A stretch of 64,000 nt of DNA, from assembly GCF_029227915.1 (NCBI RefSeq), contig NC_079889.1, positions 6,076,001-6,140,000 on the forward strand, read 5' to 3'. The notes below the pieces were generated by a model. The model was not told the DNA's origin, made no database searches, and saw only the letters and a list, made by a program, of their open reading frames with translations. Position 1 is the stretch's first letter. The number at the start of each line of letters is the position of its first letter. The DNA is from Hydractinia symbiolongicarpus (lineage: Eukaryota > Cnidaria > Hydrozoa > Anthoathecata > Hydractiniidae). Made by a program: the position numbers and the translations under genes. Positions 21,266-34,560 of the stretch are shown here, in pieces.

Positions 21266-22310
21266 ATGCCAACTAATCCAGTATTTGTACCTGACATTGA
21301 TATTGATGATGAAGAGAAGGATGAGGGCTATCCAGCTAAACCTGACGATACTACGTCAAGACTCCATGGATCGCCAAAACTCCCTGGAACGTCGGGGCCT
21401 TCAACAGAACAACAGCAGGGGACACGCTTTCGGGGCAGAGGCAAAAGCTACTAAAATCAAAGATCGATGGCCTTTACAATCGTCTTACGAAGAAGTTGGG
21501 GTTACAGCCTGGCGAGATGTTATGATGCCTTCAGGGAGGATAAGGGGAAAAAGAGATAGGTAAAGGCGAAAAACCTTCAAGGAAATAGTGGTTACGAATC
21601 AAGATGGTAGCCTAAAAACCGTTGGTTAGATTCAAACGTTGCTAGGTAGTAATCGCCTGCAAGCCCTGGGTTTTGTCGACTATGTTACACCTAACAAAGG
21701 TGGTAAATTCAGGGCCCAAAACCTTATGAAAAGGTATAATAAAATAGAGAAGGAGTCCGAGGCTGAAAATATTGAGATGGAATCGTTAGATGAGATCGAT
21801 GAATTTGTACATGCCACGGAGAGCCTTATACAAGACACTTCGTTTGTCGGGCCTGATAAAGGTGGCATCACCCTACGTGAAAGAAAGGGACTTGACCTTG
21901 AGATTCAGACATTAAGGGGTAACATGAAAAGTCCGAAAACAAGATGATCCTATACTACAGCAAGATTAACAAAGCGCTGTTGAAAATCGCCGGGGATAAA
22001 ACAACTCTGCTTGAGAAGCTAAAGATACTCTTCAAAGAGCAGGGGATAACCATAGCGAGTATCGTCTCTGCCATTGGTCTATTGATAAGCACCATTGTAC
22101 TCTCCGTTACAGGGGGGAGCGCTGAGGGTGCTGCGGGAGGAAGTGCCGCAGCGGACGTTGAAAAAGGTTTTGTAGAGAAGCAGCTGGAAAGGCTTGGAAA
22201 TTTGGGCAGGCAGGTGTTGAGTTACCCTGGATCATCGGTACGGTAGTCTCGTTTTTTCTTAGGGTAGCGTCAACCATCGTGAATATGCGGCAAAACATCT
22301 GTACGTGGCC
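21266..22310 (+). pseudogene. Polinton structural/membrane protein gene, several frameshifts
   Basis: ATG at 21266 begins an acidic N-terminus (DIDIDDEEKDEGYP). The frame changes near 21460 and 21520. The middle part (about 21640-21945) contains LQALGFVDYVTPNKGGKFR. It shifts again near 21930 to a C-terminal region: LLEKLKILFKEQGITIASI, a membrane segment (IVSAIGLLISTIVLSV), a Gly/Ala-rich loop, and then, after one more shift, [16 protein letters not shown]. The KILFKEQGITIAS segment is a familiar block of metazoan Polinton proteins of uncertain role. Sequence is lost into (AT)n after 22310. Confidence 0.6.
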
Positions 22311-22313
22311 TAA

Positions 22314-22788
<475 letters not shown>

Positions 22789-22829
22789 ATATTCCCGATT
22801 CCTTATAGGATAGCTGCACAACCGTTTCA

Positions 22830-25800
22830 TATCGGCAACCGGAATACGAAAAGTTCATGCTCGAGCTTTCAAAATGTGAAATAGGGACCTAATGCACGAA
22901 ACTTTTATTTTTTAATCAATACAAGAGACAAAAACTGTTGTAAATTGATGTAATAACACTTGTCAAATATTGATAATAATCTTGTCAAATTTGAGAATTA
23001 CTGTCAAATTTGACAACAATATTATTAAAACATTCGGCCGTAAGCCGAAACAAAAATGATTTTTAATATGTTGGCCAACATATTACGCAAAAATATAAGG
23101 TGGCCAATACATCTAAGAGAAAAAATAAGTTGTGCCATATGTAAAGCAATATATATAATTAAAAACTACTGTAAAGTATATATCCGATTTTAAATAAATT
23201 AAACAAACTAAATTATATAAGGGGAAATACAGTTGCCACAGTGCTTTCTCATGTTAAAATAAAAACGAGTTTCCAATCCCGATGTTATCAGATATTATCG
23301 CCTGAATCCTTTTATAAAACATCCCATATAAAAATCAGGGTGATTAGGGTGATTATGAGTAGTGGCAACCTCGTCCCCAGGGCATCCCGGGGTCAGAAAA
23401 GATACAAGATGGCCTTGGGACGAGGTTAGAGTAGTCCTTGAAAGAGGACATTTCTTAGTGAAAATGTACGGAGAAGAAATATCCCTTATGTTTAAGGTTG
23501 CTATAGTGAAAAACCATCAAAATTTTCATTTGGTTAAAAACTTTTCAGGGAATTATATTTTTGCGCACGTTAATCTTTATTCCTTTTTAACCTGCTGGAT
23601 GATAAATTTAAATAAAATGCCTTTTTGACCTTATTGTTTTTAAATGGCGTGATTTTTTATGCAAAATCAATGACGAAGAAAGATATCGCGCAAGATAATT
23701 CCTTGTTCTGGCCCTACGGTTGAAATACAAAAAGTATGTATGGAAGACACCACTAGTATGATGGAACAGTTCTTTGAAATAAAAAAAATATTATGACTTA
23801 AAGGTTTTAGTACAAATGTATATTGGAAATTCAAATTGACAGAAGAAATTGGTAAGTAGCACTTGTTATTTGAAATTTTAATCTGGCTTACTCTCCATAG
23901 ACAAAATAATTAAAGTATTAGCATAATTCAATTAGTTTCTTTCCCAATCAGAGTGTTGGTTTCAAGGCTTCACCCAAATTTTCATTTTGCTTATGGTAAG
24001 GGAAGTCCAAAAGACAGAAAATCCAAAATACAGAAAACTTATGAAGTTTTTGTCCGAGTAACAATGAATAGGTTAATAAGAGAGAATTTGAGAATCCGAA
24101 ATCTTGTGAAAACAAATCTGAAAGTCAGTGGCGGATACATACCACGTCAAAGACGTTAAGTGACGAAGGTACATTGTCCTGTATAACGGACCATGTCAAT
24201 CGAGAGGGCACATTAGTACGTAAAGTTCTTTTTATGTAAAAAACGTGCGCGGACAAGCGGGAGTTATTATAAAATAGGGGACCGACAGCTCAGGGTGCCG
24301 CAGGGCCAGGTCTGGGCGTTGTATCTATTTCAATTTGCATGCTGCGTGATTATTTTGACGAATATAGCCTGTGGTCTGTTAAGCGGTAGTGTTTGTTTTT
24401 CAATTGTTTTTCGATTGGTTGTCCCTACTCTCCGGTGAAGGATTCCAAGTATCGTATGTAGAGAACGTATGTGTGTGGGTAACTTCTGAAGTTTTGTTAA
24501 TTTGATTTCCAATTTATCTGTAATCCTTGTAGGGGAAATCCCCTCGTTTAGATTTTGCAATGAAGGCTTCATACACTATTGATTGTTTTAGTAAAGAAGT
24601 GGTAAGATTTGTGTATGTCTAAAGAAATTTTAAAACACATGATAAACATTTTTTTTATTCATTATTTTCAATATACACAGTCAAATAGAAATAGGCCTTC
24701 AAGAAGAGTCAAATAAACCGATGCTAACATCTTGTGGTATTTTATCATAAGTAAGTTTATCAAACTTAAATAGGATACTTCCGTGTGTCTGTCTGTGACT
24801 TTTGCAAAGTGGGTTTTCTTTTTCGTACTTCTCTTTAACAAAGTCTATACCACACCACCTCTAAAATTCTTTTGCAATCTACCGATTTTTACGTTAAAAC
24901 GATATCGACATCAGAGAAAAGTATTAAGGTTAGTGAAGGCATTGTATTGCACTGTTAAGTTTTAGAAGTAACTGACTGGGTAAAGGGACTACCTAAAACT
25001 AACTAAGGACTAATTTTCTAAATCTGAGTCAACCCACCTGATTCAGAACAGGCCTGCCTAATGACTTCATCTATTTAATCACCATATGGAATGTCTCTTC
25101 CCGTTCGTCGAAACACAAATTTGTATATATTTTCTTAATCAGTCAAAAAATTTTTGTGCATTGGTGGGAAAGTTTTTTATTTTTTATAATCCTATATCTT
25201 TCTTTGCTGATAAAAACTGCGCAATCAAATACATTACTTTGTACAGTAGCTTTTCACCATACAATGAAATTGTAAAAAAGCTTTTTTGTGCATCCATAAT
25301 TCATTGCTGACGGCATCAAAATTCGAAAGACGTATCATTGACGTTTATAACAAGACTGGCGTCAAGGTTGTAGTGTATTAAGATTAGTGGAAACGTTATA
25401 CATCACAGTTTTAATTTTAAGCCTACTTGAAGAAACGAGTGGAAATAACTGACGCCATCTCCTGTGTGTGTAGCCATTCGAAAAAATTTTCTAAAGCTTG
25501 GTCAACCTAACTATTTCGGAACAGATAGCTAACGACGTCATCAAAAACTTTTCTGATCACGATATCAGTTCAACCGTTCGTCAAAAACATAATATCGTAT
25601 CTATTTTCTTGATCAACATTTAAGGCTCTACACAATAGAGGCACCGGTTGAGCATATTTTTCAAAAAAATCTTTGTAAAATAGAAACATTGCTGATGTAA
25701 GCAACAATTCTTACATTTCTTTAAGTGCTAATCAAAACCGCGCGATCCTATAGATTAATTTGATCAGAGTTCAAAACTCCACACAATACAGGTAACACCT

Positions 25801-27176
25801 AAAAATATGGTTTTTACATCGACGGGTCATTGCTAAATGTCATTAAATGTCAAAGGGCCGATCTTTTTCCTAAATGAGATTTTTTCATGGGCCTTATCAA
25901 CTAGTTTTTATAAAACTTTATGGAACCCATCATTCATTTTCGCGCACCAACATTTAATTCCATTCGTTAATCGATCAATTCCTTAGTGAACGCTTAGCAT
26001 GGATTATTACGCACACGTTCCTACTACTTTTATCCATTTATAACTCCCTGATATTACTCTTGACACGATCATAAAATATATTTTAAGTCTAGTAGCTAAA
26101 GTCCCTCGTTCAGATTTTTCAATCGAGGTTTCATTTTAGGGGGGGGGGGGAGACGTTCAAAAAAGAGGGGTCTTTATTCAAATTTTTACACTTCGTCTCT
26201 ATTGCAGTTTTTTAGGATACCTTATTTTACCGATGTATCAAATATGAGAGATTGTGTTTAGTTGTATTAACGAAATTTCTATATTATAATATCACCAATG
26301 AAATTACCTTTTAATAAAAAGAGCAAACAATAGCAGTTATGGATTTTTTATATACTTTTACTATCGCCTCGAATAAACGCAATTAAATTACGTACACGTA
26401 AAGTACTATTCAAGACAACTAAATACTTGTAAAAATTAATAGTATCTTTAAAACAAAAATCACGAAAACTCGACACTTTAAAGAAGAAATTTAAAGAAGA
26501 CTAGATGCATTACTGTAACCACAATTTTAGTGTTGAGGAGGGACCTATAATGACTACCCGAGGCACCCCCATGACGGGCGCCGAGTAAAAAATTTTTAAA
26601 TTTTGCATCTCTAGATTGGCCGAAAATGCCCTTCCAGACTTCAACGCTCTCATGGTTCAATGTTAAAAAAACGATGAATATTTCGATATTTTTGTAATTT
26701 AGAAAAGCTGCATTGTAGTTGCATCAAAATGTCGATAAAAATTTTCCATCAGAAGCCGAAAGATAGAAAGAGATACATATTCCTTTTTTTAGTAGGAAAG
26801 TTATTATGCCCCCTATGATTACATAGTCTTTCCGATTATTTCCGGACATGTTATTTTTACCTGAAGTTATAAATGACCTAACAACAGCCTGGCAATTTTC
26901 GTGCACAACTTAAATATTTGAATTTAAGTGAACGTAAATTATACAGACATTGTGGGAGAAGCTGAAACATGCCGTCGATATGTTGTTGTTAATTGTCCAA
27001 AATCGCCCACACGAACAAGATAATGTATGGAAAGTCGGTAACAGTTGTAGAGCTAACATATATATCTCAACATAAGAAAAAAATTCATACTGCATTGATA
27101 AAAATATATAAACAAATAAAGGAGGAATTGGCAAGCTTCTTTTTTAAGGTATTGAAAGAGACGATTTTCCTATTTT
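22830..27176. other. Intergenic, no supported gene
   Basis: AT-rich sequence with only short motif-free frames on both strands. A foldback element at 23367-23427 is listed separately. A run of ten G bases occurs at 26141-26150. No conserved domain or convincing exon was found. Confidence 0.4.
23367..23427. mobile_element. Short foldback repeat, AACCTCGTCCCCAGGG ends
   Basis: AACCTCGTCCCCAGGG on the left and CCTTGGGACGAGGTT on the right are inverted around an interior containing AAGATGGCC. Repeats with CTCGTCCC..GGGACGAG ends are widespread in cnidarian and other animal genomes. It is too short to code. Confidence 0.6.
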
Positions 27177-28170
27177 CAGTAATAACGGTGCAGCTATCCT
27201 ACATATTACAAAAAACAGAATCAAATCCATACATGTGCAGAGATAATTAAAATAATTGCCGGTTGTGCGGCTATCCTACATATCGAAAAGATAGTAAAAT
27301 GCAATTAAATCCATACATGTACAGAGATAATTAAAATAATTGCCGGTTGTGCGGCTATCCTACATATCGAAAAGATAGTAAAATGCAATTAAATCCATGC
27401 ATGTACAGAGATAATTAAAATAATTACCGGTTGTGCGGCTATCCTACATATCGAAAAGATAGTAAAATGCAATTAAATCCATACATGTACAGAGATAATT
27501 AAAATAATTACCGGTTGTGCGGCTATCCTACATATCGGAAAGATAGTAAAACGCAATTAAATCCGTACATGTACAGAGATAATTAAAATAATTACCGGTT
27601 GTGCGGCTATCCTACATATCGAAAAGATAGTAAAACGCAATTAAATTCATACAAGTTCAGAGATAATTAAAATAATTACCGGTTGTGCGGCTATCCTACA
27701 TATCGAAAAGATAGTAAAATGCAATTAAATCCATGCATGTACAGAGATAATTAAAATAATTACCGGTTGTGCGGCTATCCTACATATCGAAAAGATAGTA
27801 AAATGCAATTAAATCCGTACATGTACAGAGATAATTAAAATAATTACCGGTTGTGCGGCTATCCTACATATCGGAAAGATAGTAAAACGCAATTAAATCC
27901 ATACAAGTGCAGAGATAATTAAAATAATTACCGGTTGTGCGGCTATCCTATATATAAAAAACATATTAAAACGCAATTAAATTGATCTAAAATATTTAAA
28001 ATAATTAGCGGTTGTGCACCTATCCTATTTGTCGAAACGATGAAAAAAACGCAATTAAATCGATAAAAGTACCGAGATAATTAAAATAATCAACGGTTGC
28101 GCAGCTATTCTATATGTTGAAGCGATGAACAAAAGCAAGTAATTAGCGGTTGTGCAGCTATCCCATTTTT
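27177..28170 (+). repeat. 84-bp satellite containing GGTTGTGCGGCTATCCT
   Basis: Tandem units start (at GGTTGTGCGG) at 27261, 27345, 27429, 27513 and onwards every 84 bp to about 27933. Diverged partial units flank them at 27187 and 28010-28150. Each unit also carries ATCGAAAAGATAGTAAAA and ACATGTACAGAGATAATTAAA. Units are over 90 percent alike, so the expansion is fairly recent. The array lies about 1 kb beyond the 3' end of the tyrosine-recombinase gene. Confidence 0.95.
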
Positions 28171-29148
28171 AAACATCAAAGTAATTATTTTTATATCGGT
28201 AGTATAGATATCCAAGAAATTCAAGTAGTTCTGTTAAAGGGCCCAAACCCCCATAATTGTGATTTTGGATATATTAAAAAATGAAAAAATCAGGAATTTC
28301 AGAAATCATTTGTCTCTGAAATATTGAACTTTATATTACGACGTACAAGGTTTCAGATTAATTATTGTATGATATACAACTATAGCTATACTGATTTATA
28401 TCTGAGGACAAAAAATTGTCGGCTGGCGACAGATTATGCGCATTGGAGACAATATATAATGTATAAGCGTTGAAGTACGTTTTCTTGAAAGTCACAATAC
28501 TTGTAACAAAAAAAAGGTTTAACAAAAATTATAAACAACATAAAACAGTCAATGGAAAATCTGACAACAAAAGTAAGTTAGAAAAAAACTTCAAAAAATA
28601 AAAAAAATATGCAGAAATACACGTTCCAAATAAGAAACGTTTATATTCTGACATATACTATACAACTTGTCAAAACTTCTTCTAAAAAACAATTTTAATG
28701 CGTGTCAAGAGCAATGATTTTATTAATTTTCAGAGGCACTCTTTGTAAAGTTAAAAACATTGACGTAAGACCAAAAGTTTCTTATATAAAAAGCGTATTA
28801 AAAGAATTTAAAATCACATGATAACTGAATACGAGACGGTATAAAAACAACAACTTTGGTGTTTTTACGCGTGAATGAGGTGACTACGTGACTACGACAA
28901 CGAACGTTTTGTAAATTGGTGAAATAGTTGCAACGGCTAATAAAGTCCTTATCACGATAATTTAACAAAAATAATAAAACTAAAAAATCTAATAACATCT
29001 TGGTTTATGATATGAATGTTCGAACCGTGCAAGCAGGTAGTCGTAAATCCAAATATATACATCAGCTAAAGAGAAATAAGATAGTAAAAATTAGTTACCC
29101 CTGATATAACCACACGTTTCAAAACAAAATGTGGAAAAATTACTCACC
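28171..29148. other. Intergenic, no supported gene
   Basis: AT-rich spacer between the 84-bp satellite and the 3' end of the recombinase gene; no motif-bearing frame found. Confidence 0.4.
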
Positions 29149-29463
29149 TTATTTTACCAGCCTTTTCTTGCGTTCATACATGATTCGTGTTCGAATTTGA
29201 GTAAAACTAAAGTTTTCCATCAAATTACATTCTCTCAGACAATCCCTTACTCTCTCCTCTGTTAACGCACCTCCTTCAATTAATTTACCTCCATAATGCT
29301 TTAATGTTTTTATATCTTCATTGGAAAATAAACTTCGTCGCTTTATGGGAGAAAATGCAGGTTTACTCATACGACGAAGCTTGTCATACATTTGTCTGGG
29401 AGAAGCATTCAGTGACGACAGGGAGTCGCTCTTTTTTTTCACTTCACTCATTTTTTTCATCAA
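29149..29463 (-). CDS. C-terminal extension of the recombinase, in +1 frame
   Basis: The upstream frame ends TWTEKECEVLKHTFDEKNE with a stop at 29444-29446. It overlaps this frame at a run of seven A bases. The new frame carries a basic, helical 100-residue region (FSNEDIKTLKHYGGKLIEGG, FSFTQIRTRIMYERKKRL). The KTWTEKECEVLK end and the LFSNEDIKTLK block look like helices of a Myb/SANT-type DNA-binding domain. Either a single-base change broke one long gene, or the product is made by frameshifting or re-initiation: an ATG overlaps the stop as ATGAGTGA. Confidence 0.5.
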   Translation of the reverse strand: MMKKMSEVKKKSDSLSSLNASPRQMYDKLRRMSKPAFSPIKRRSLFSNEDIKTLKHYGGKLIEGGALTEERVRDCLRECNLMENFSFTQIRTRIMYERKKRLVK

Positions 29464-32400
29464 AAGTATGTTTTAATACTTCGCACTCTTTTTCGGTCCA
29501 AGTCTTTTTCTTTGTTGGCGTTTTATTGATGTCATCTGTTCCATGAAACAAATTCGTTATCGAACTTGTTCCAATCAACGAAGACTTTTCTATGTTCCGT
29601 AAATAATAATGCTGGTCAGCGGTTTTTATACTATGGGACATTAAGTTTGCAGCATCGTCGATATGTGCGCTTTTTGACTCTCTCAGGCCTGTGCTTGCAG
29701 ACTTTCTGACAATGTTCGACGAGAGATTTTTCCGTATTATCTTGTTTTCAAAGTTTCCTACTCGCTCCCATAACAAATGGAGTCTTTTACTTATATCGCC
29801 CGATTTCACTTTTCTTCCAGACCAGCTTAGGAACACTTCGGTGCACCTTGGATTAGTTTGAATCCTGGCAAAATCGATGTATGTTTTCAGACTATTAAAA
29901 TTATCTTCAGATAATATGACTTTAGCTGGCCCATAAGTCTCGACTGTTTTATGGTTCCATACATCGATAATCCACACTCCGTCTTTCTTCTTTGCATTCA
30001 GGAATTCATTCATGGTCATGTTGGCAGTAACACCTGATCGCTGTGCCAATGTAAAGTGTATTGTAAAGTAAATATGATCTCTCACCATACAATAATCAGT
30101 TTGACTTATGGGGTAAGCACCATACTGTGCTAACTTTTGAATAATTTCCGTGGCTTTTCGAGCCTGATTACTGTTTGTGTATTTCAGTACTTGATCTTTA
30201 GTGACCAACATTTCCTGATCTTCAGACATTCTTTCAAATCGCGCTAGCTTCTCCTCCTTTCTAAAGTTCTTTCTCCATTGTTTGAGTTTACCAATCATTG
30301 TTGTAATGTCGTGGCTGGAAACGTTTGGTAGGGCAACATCTTCTGCGATTAAGAATTCGCATAAATCAATTAAAGAGTAGAGGTATTTCTTCACGCTTGT
30401 TGGCTTCGTTTTTTTTTGCTTGCAGTATTGGTTCAAATATATTTCTCTAAAGTCGTTACCACCATTTTTAAAAACTATACTCACGTCATCTTTAACATTT
30501 ATAGCCCGAAAAATACGTCGAATATCTCCAGCGATTACGTACATTGAAGCTTCATCTCTTTTGCGATCAGGACCAACCATATACTCCCTAAACCGTTCTA
30601 CAAGCTTTTCCACGTTCTTACCAAGAGCTTGGTCGCAACAATCATCATCACCACTTCTTTCTCCTAAATATTCGCCGCTAATGTTACTTTCATCCTCAGT
30701 AGTATCATCTGACTCCGGCACTTGTTCTTTTGCGGGCATCTCATATCTTACTTTTGGCCGTAGCCGCAACTGACAAAATTCATTAACATTAGAAGATTGA
30801 TGCATTAATTCAATGACGCAACTGGATTCCTCATTTCCCAACTTCTCTTGATCGTCGCCGTGTACAAAGACTGTTTTTTTGGTCTCTTTGGGTACCACAT
30901 TGCTCTCTAATGAATTTGGTCTCGATGAGTAATCAAACCTGCGTTTCCTGTTTTGCGATATATCGGCGTTATCATTACTACTTGCGGCCTCTGCTTTCTT
31001 GACGAGGATGTCTTGGAACGATTTTTTGGGAGACTGCGAAAAGTCCTTTGGCAGATACGATTCTTCGAATTTTGGCGCTATTTTAAGCATTTCGTAAAAT
31101 TTGGGTCCTTTCTCTATTTTGTGAAACCTTGCTAGATGATCAGGCAAGTTTGATCTTACGAGAAAGCAGTTCGGGAATGGACACATTCGACTGTAATGGT
31201 AGTTGCTACTCTTCTTGTCCAACTCTTTAATGAAAGAAAAGACGAAAATATATACGGTTATTCACATATGCTTGTAGAAACGAGGAATTTATTTTTGTGC
31301 ACAATTAATTTGCCAAGAAAGTCGCAACTTGTCCTAAAATAGTCTGACTGCGTTTTATCCCTGCTTTGAAACTAACATTTTAGAGGCTTGTCCCAATGAA
31401 ATAAAAATTGGCACATTTATATTACGAAGAAAACAGAAATGTCAGCAGTTTTTCTGTGACATTACCGAAAGCTGGAAATTTATTTATAATACCACTATCT
31501 GAAAGCTAAATAAAATTTATTTAACATATATTTCGGTTTTTGAATAATTCGCCTAACAAGTTATTCTGATTTCCAAATTTTGTCGGATTTTACCCGAAAA
31601 TTGGAAAAAACCTGGTTTTTGGGTAAAATACGACAAAATTTGGAAATCGGAATAATTATTGTACTTAAGGAAACGAAGTGGTGATGTAAGTTTTTCATGC
31701 TCTAAGGATAATCCTAAAAAAAGTTATTAGATTTGATAGAGATTTTTAGGAGTAGTTTCGAGTAATAGCCAATATCTAAGCCTCCTAGAGGTGTGGGATC
31801 AAAACATTTGGCATTTGCGTGCCTAATAGATAATTATTGAATCTCAGTAAGTTTCATTGCCATACAACATGGCATAAGGAAGTTATTAAAGGAAAACAGT
31901 CTGAGGCGGAATCCGCCCCCGCCCTCCCGGGACCGAATAGGTTTCAATGATATAACAAACAAACACACCTTTCTTCTGGCTATTTTTCAACCCGAATTGA
32001 CTCGAAGCTGCAGCTGCACTTTCCCAGCTCCATTTATGCGCTCTACGTAAATGACGCGTAATATATTTTTGACTAATATTGCAAACTGGACATTCCTTAA
32101 CGATGCTACCAGATTTTCTTTTTTTAGGTTGTTCCTTTGTATTTGTCGCATTGGCTTCTGTGGATTGAAGAAAAACTTCTTTCTCACTTTCTATTTCAGC
32201 ATCAGAAACTTTCGTCGCTTCTGTTGCTCCATTTGTGACTTCAAAGTCTATTTGTGACCTTTTGTTTTGAATTTTTGAGTGCAATTCTTTAATAAAATTT
32301 TGATGATTTACCATCCCACGTTTGATGTGCTGTTGGAAAGTCTCGTCTTCTTTAAAAGTCATATCGTTATTCTCATCTATGTACGTAAGATATACTTTGA

Positions 32401-33337
32401 AGTGCTCCTCGGTTTTTGCTTTTGTCCATTTCATTACTGTAGAAAACAAGCATATAATAGCGTCCGGGAGTAAAACCTTTATGATGTAATCTCTAATGTA
32501 ACCGTTTTCATAATGTTCTCCAAGAATCTGCCTTATTTGCTTCTCTATCATGGACATGATCTCTTCAGGTACCAATTCCAATAATTTTGTGTCATCAAGA
32601 TCCTTCTGAGTTCTACCACCATTGGCAAATGCCAAGTGCCTCCAACAGTCTTCATTGCCCTCCATAGTACCTTTGACATAGCCACAACTTATGACAGTTA
32701 CAATCAATTCTGCGTTAAACATGCTGATTCCTTTAATGGTACAATTTTCAGTTACTTCGTTTTCATTCCTTTTATTGACATTACTGATCACCCGATCCAA
32801 GCTAGCGTAATTAGCTCTATCAGATATATATGCCGTGTGTTGCTCAGTTGATCGATGAATCTCGAGATCTTCGAAATGTACTGCGCATATTTCACAATAA
32901 CCATTTTCCTTTTTAGTCACGTCTTTACAGTTCGAATCCAATTGAATTTGCGTATTATCTCTTAATTCCTTTGGTAAAGGTTTACAAGATACAAAAGCTG
33001 GTCCTTGATCGAGGTAGTTAATAATAGGTAGAGAAAGTTCTTTACACACAACGGGTTTATATTGTTTGTCTTTGTCTTCGAATTTTATGTATCTACCGTC
33101 CAGTATTTCAACTTTATTAAACATTCTTTTCAATTGCTTGGCCTCATTCACTATCTTCTTACTTTCCAATTCTTCTTTTTTGGCGCTTGATTTTGTCACA
33201 TTAACTAATTGCAAAGTCATCTCTTGCTCGGTAAATTTGTCTTTGCTCTCTCTAAATTTGCTCTTTGACGCTAAAATATTTTTTAAAAGTTCCGTTGCCG
33301 TTGATGGGTTCTTTTGCTTTGTTCCATCTTTGCTCAT
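29444..33337 (-). CDS. Two-exon tyrosine recombinase-like protein with Dbf4-type and C2H2 zinc fingers
   Basis: Exon 1 is 33337-31969 and exon 2 is 31224-29444. The donor AAAG|GTGTGT and acceptor TTAAAG|AG join in phase 1 (1369 + 1781 = 3150 nt, 1049 residues). Exon 1 has a Dbf4-type finger at residues 148-167 (C-x2-C-x9-H-x5-H) and a C2H2 finger near 416-434. Exon 2 starts with another C2H2 finger (CPFPNC..HLARFH). It then has a phage-integrase fold: an N-terminal helical domain, AQRSG (catalytic Arg, exon-2 residue 395), WNHKT (Lys 425), NIVRKS (Arg 506), MSHS (His 530) and HYY (Tyr 539/540). The catalytic set is complete except that the usual HxxR His is Asn. This resembles Crypton-type recombinases of animal transposons. 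The 744-bp intron holds a MITE. A SANT-like extension follows in a shifted frame. Confidence 0.75.
31370..31941 (-). mobile_element. piggyBac-type MITE (copy 2, inverted, one end lost)
   Basis: Reverse orientation relative to copy 1. The end with ACCTATTCGGTCCCGGG (complement of 31925-31941) and the GGCGGATTCCGCC palindrome is kept, followed by shared internal blocks such as ATTACTCGAAACTA. The opposite end is missing. It sits inside the intron of the recombinase gene, close to the donor site. Confidence 0.75.
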
Positions 33338-33739
33338 CCCACTCTACGAAAGAGATTACCCGCCTTTTAGACATAATTATTATAATTGAAAACTTTCTGA
33401 GAAAACATGTTGTATTTACACGGCAAAACATGCTTAAACATAAGACAACGCCGCCGGCAAAAACTATATAGCACTAGCAAAAAGGTCATGTAATTTACAT
33501 ATATGTAAATAAAAACAAACTGGTTGGACATTTTATGCATTTATATTAGTATTAAGCCTCAAAATGACTAACCATTTAAAATTATAACCAACCTTTTTCT
33601 CTATATCCGTATTCCTCTCCGTTGTCTGATTCTTTACGCCCGTTGTACCTTCCATTACTTTCAAACCTATTGTGAAATTAAAAAAGTAGCAAAAAATAAC
33701 CAGTTGTACATAATAAAAATTAAACACCGTAAAGATCCG

Positions 33740-34560
33740 AATAAGCGCGCAGTATTTATTAAGCGCCCCTCGAATAAGCGCCCAGGTAGTTTCCTCAAAG
33801 TTCAATAAGCACCCAGCACTTACTAAGCGCCCCCTCGAATAAGCGCCCACCTGATGAAAGCGCCCAGCGTTTTTAAGCCCTCCCTCGATTAAGCGCTCTA
33901 AATATCTGAAAATTTAATAAGCACCCAGGGCGCTTGTTCGGATCATTACGGTATTCTGGTTCAATCTTGGGGTCAGTCGAGAAAGCTGGAATAAAAGTGT
34001 TAAATTGAGAATCTTTGTACTATCTTAGATAGAATAGTGCATATAAGGCGGTTGCAGATGAAACTGATAAATGGAGGATCACTGTTTTCATGAAACGCCC
34101 CTCTTGTCTAAACGCCCCCATATTCTTATCTTTTTAATTTAAAAGCTGCCTTTAATAGACACCCCGCTGGAATAGCGCACATCCAGCGGGAGCATTTATT
34201 CAAACCAAAAGGAAAACTCTCTTGCCTCTTTATTCGTAATAAGAAATTATCTATGTACACTTTTTTCTCAACTTTAACTTTGCCGTAGGAAACGTTTTTT
34301 CCTCTTAGCAAGTTCATTTTTAAAAACCTCAGAAACTAGTTGATACTACTAACTAGTCCAACTTTTATTTTTAAAATGGTAACATACATATGTCCAATAA
34401 GAACATCTCTTTTGTAAAGGCTTATCGAATATTTGTCGTAATTCCTGGCGTCTTTCCTTTCATCCGTAATTAAAAAAAATACTAAGCTCTCACTCACAAA
34501 ACTTAATAAACGCCCTGGGCGTTTATTCGAAACATTACGATATGGATTATTAGAGACAAG
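33740..34560. repeat. AATAAGCGCCC-type repeats (DNA-transposon remnants)
   Basis: Many units of GAATAAGCGCCC, TTAAGCGCCC and their complements occur at 33740-33960. Related AAACGCCCCC and AATAAACGCCCTGGGCG blocks lie at 34085-34180 and 34500-34550, beside CATTACGGTAT and ACATTACGATA. Repeats with TACCGTAAT ends and GAATAAGCGCC arrays are known non-autonomous DNA transposons in many animals. Copies here are old and overlapping. Confidence 0.6.

Larger units (their letters stand above)
9260..22310. mobile_element. Decayed Polinton/Maverick (adintovirus-like) element
   Basis: Genes typical of Polintons lie together: protein-primed family-B DNA polymerase, A32-type packaging ATPase, retroviral-type integrase, double-jelly-roll-like major capsid protein and small membrane proteins. 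Almost all carry frameshifts or stops, and younger elements are nested inside (9931-10325 and 13161-13913). GC content is visibly higher than in the flanks. I see no terminal inverted repeats: the left side starts just before the polymerase and the right side runs into (AT)n. The copy is therefore probably truncated at both ends. No adenain-type protease was found. Polintons are self-synthesising transposons related to animal DNA viruses. Confidence 0.85.

Noticed and set aside
31886-31968. C-terminal extension of recombinase exon 1 into the MITE
   Set aside because: The extension is intron and MITE sequence; splicing at 31969 joins exon 2 in phase.
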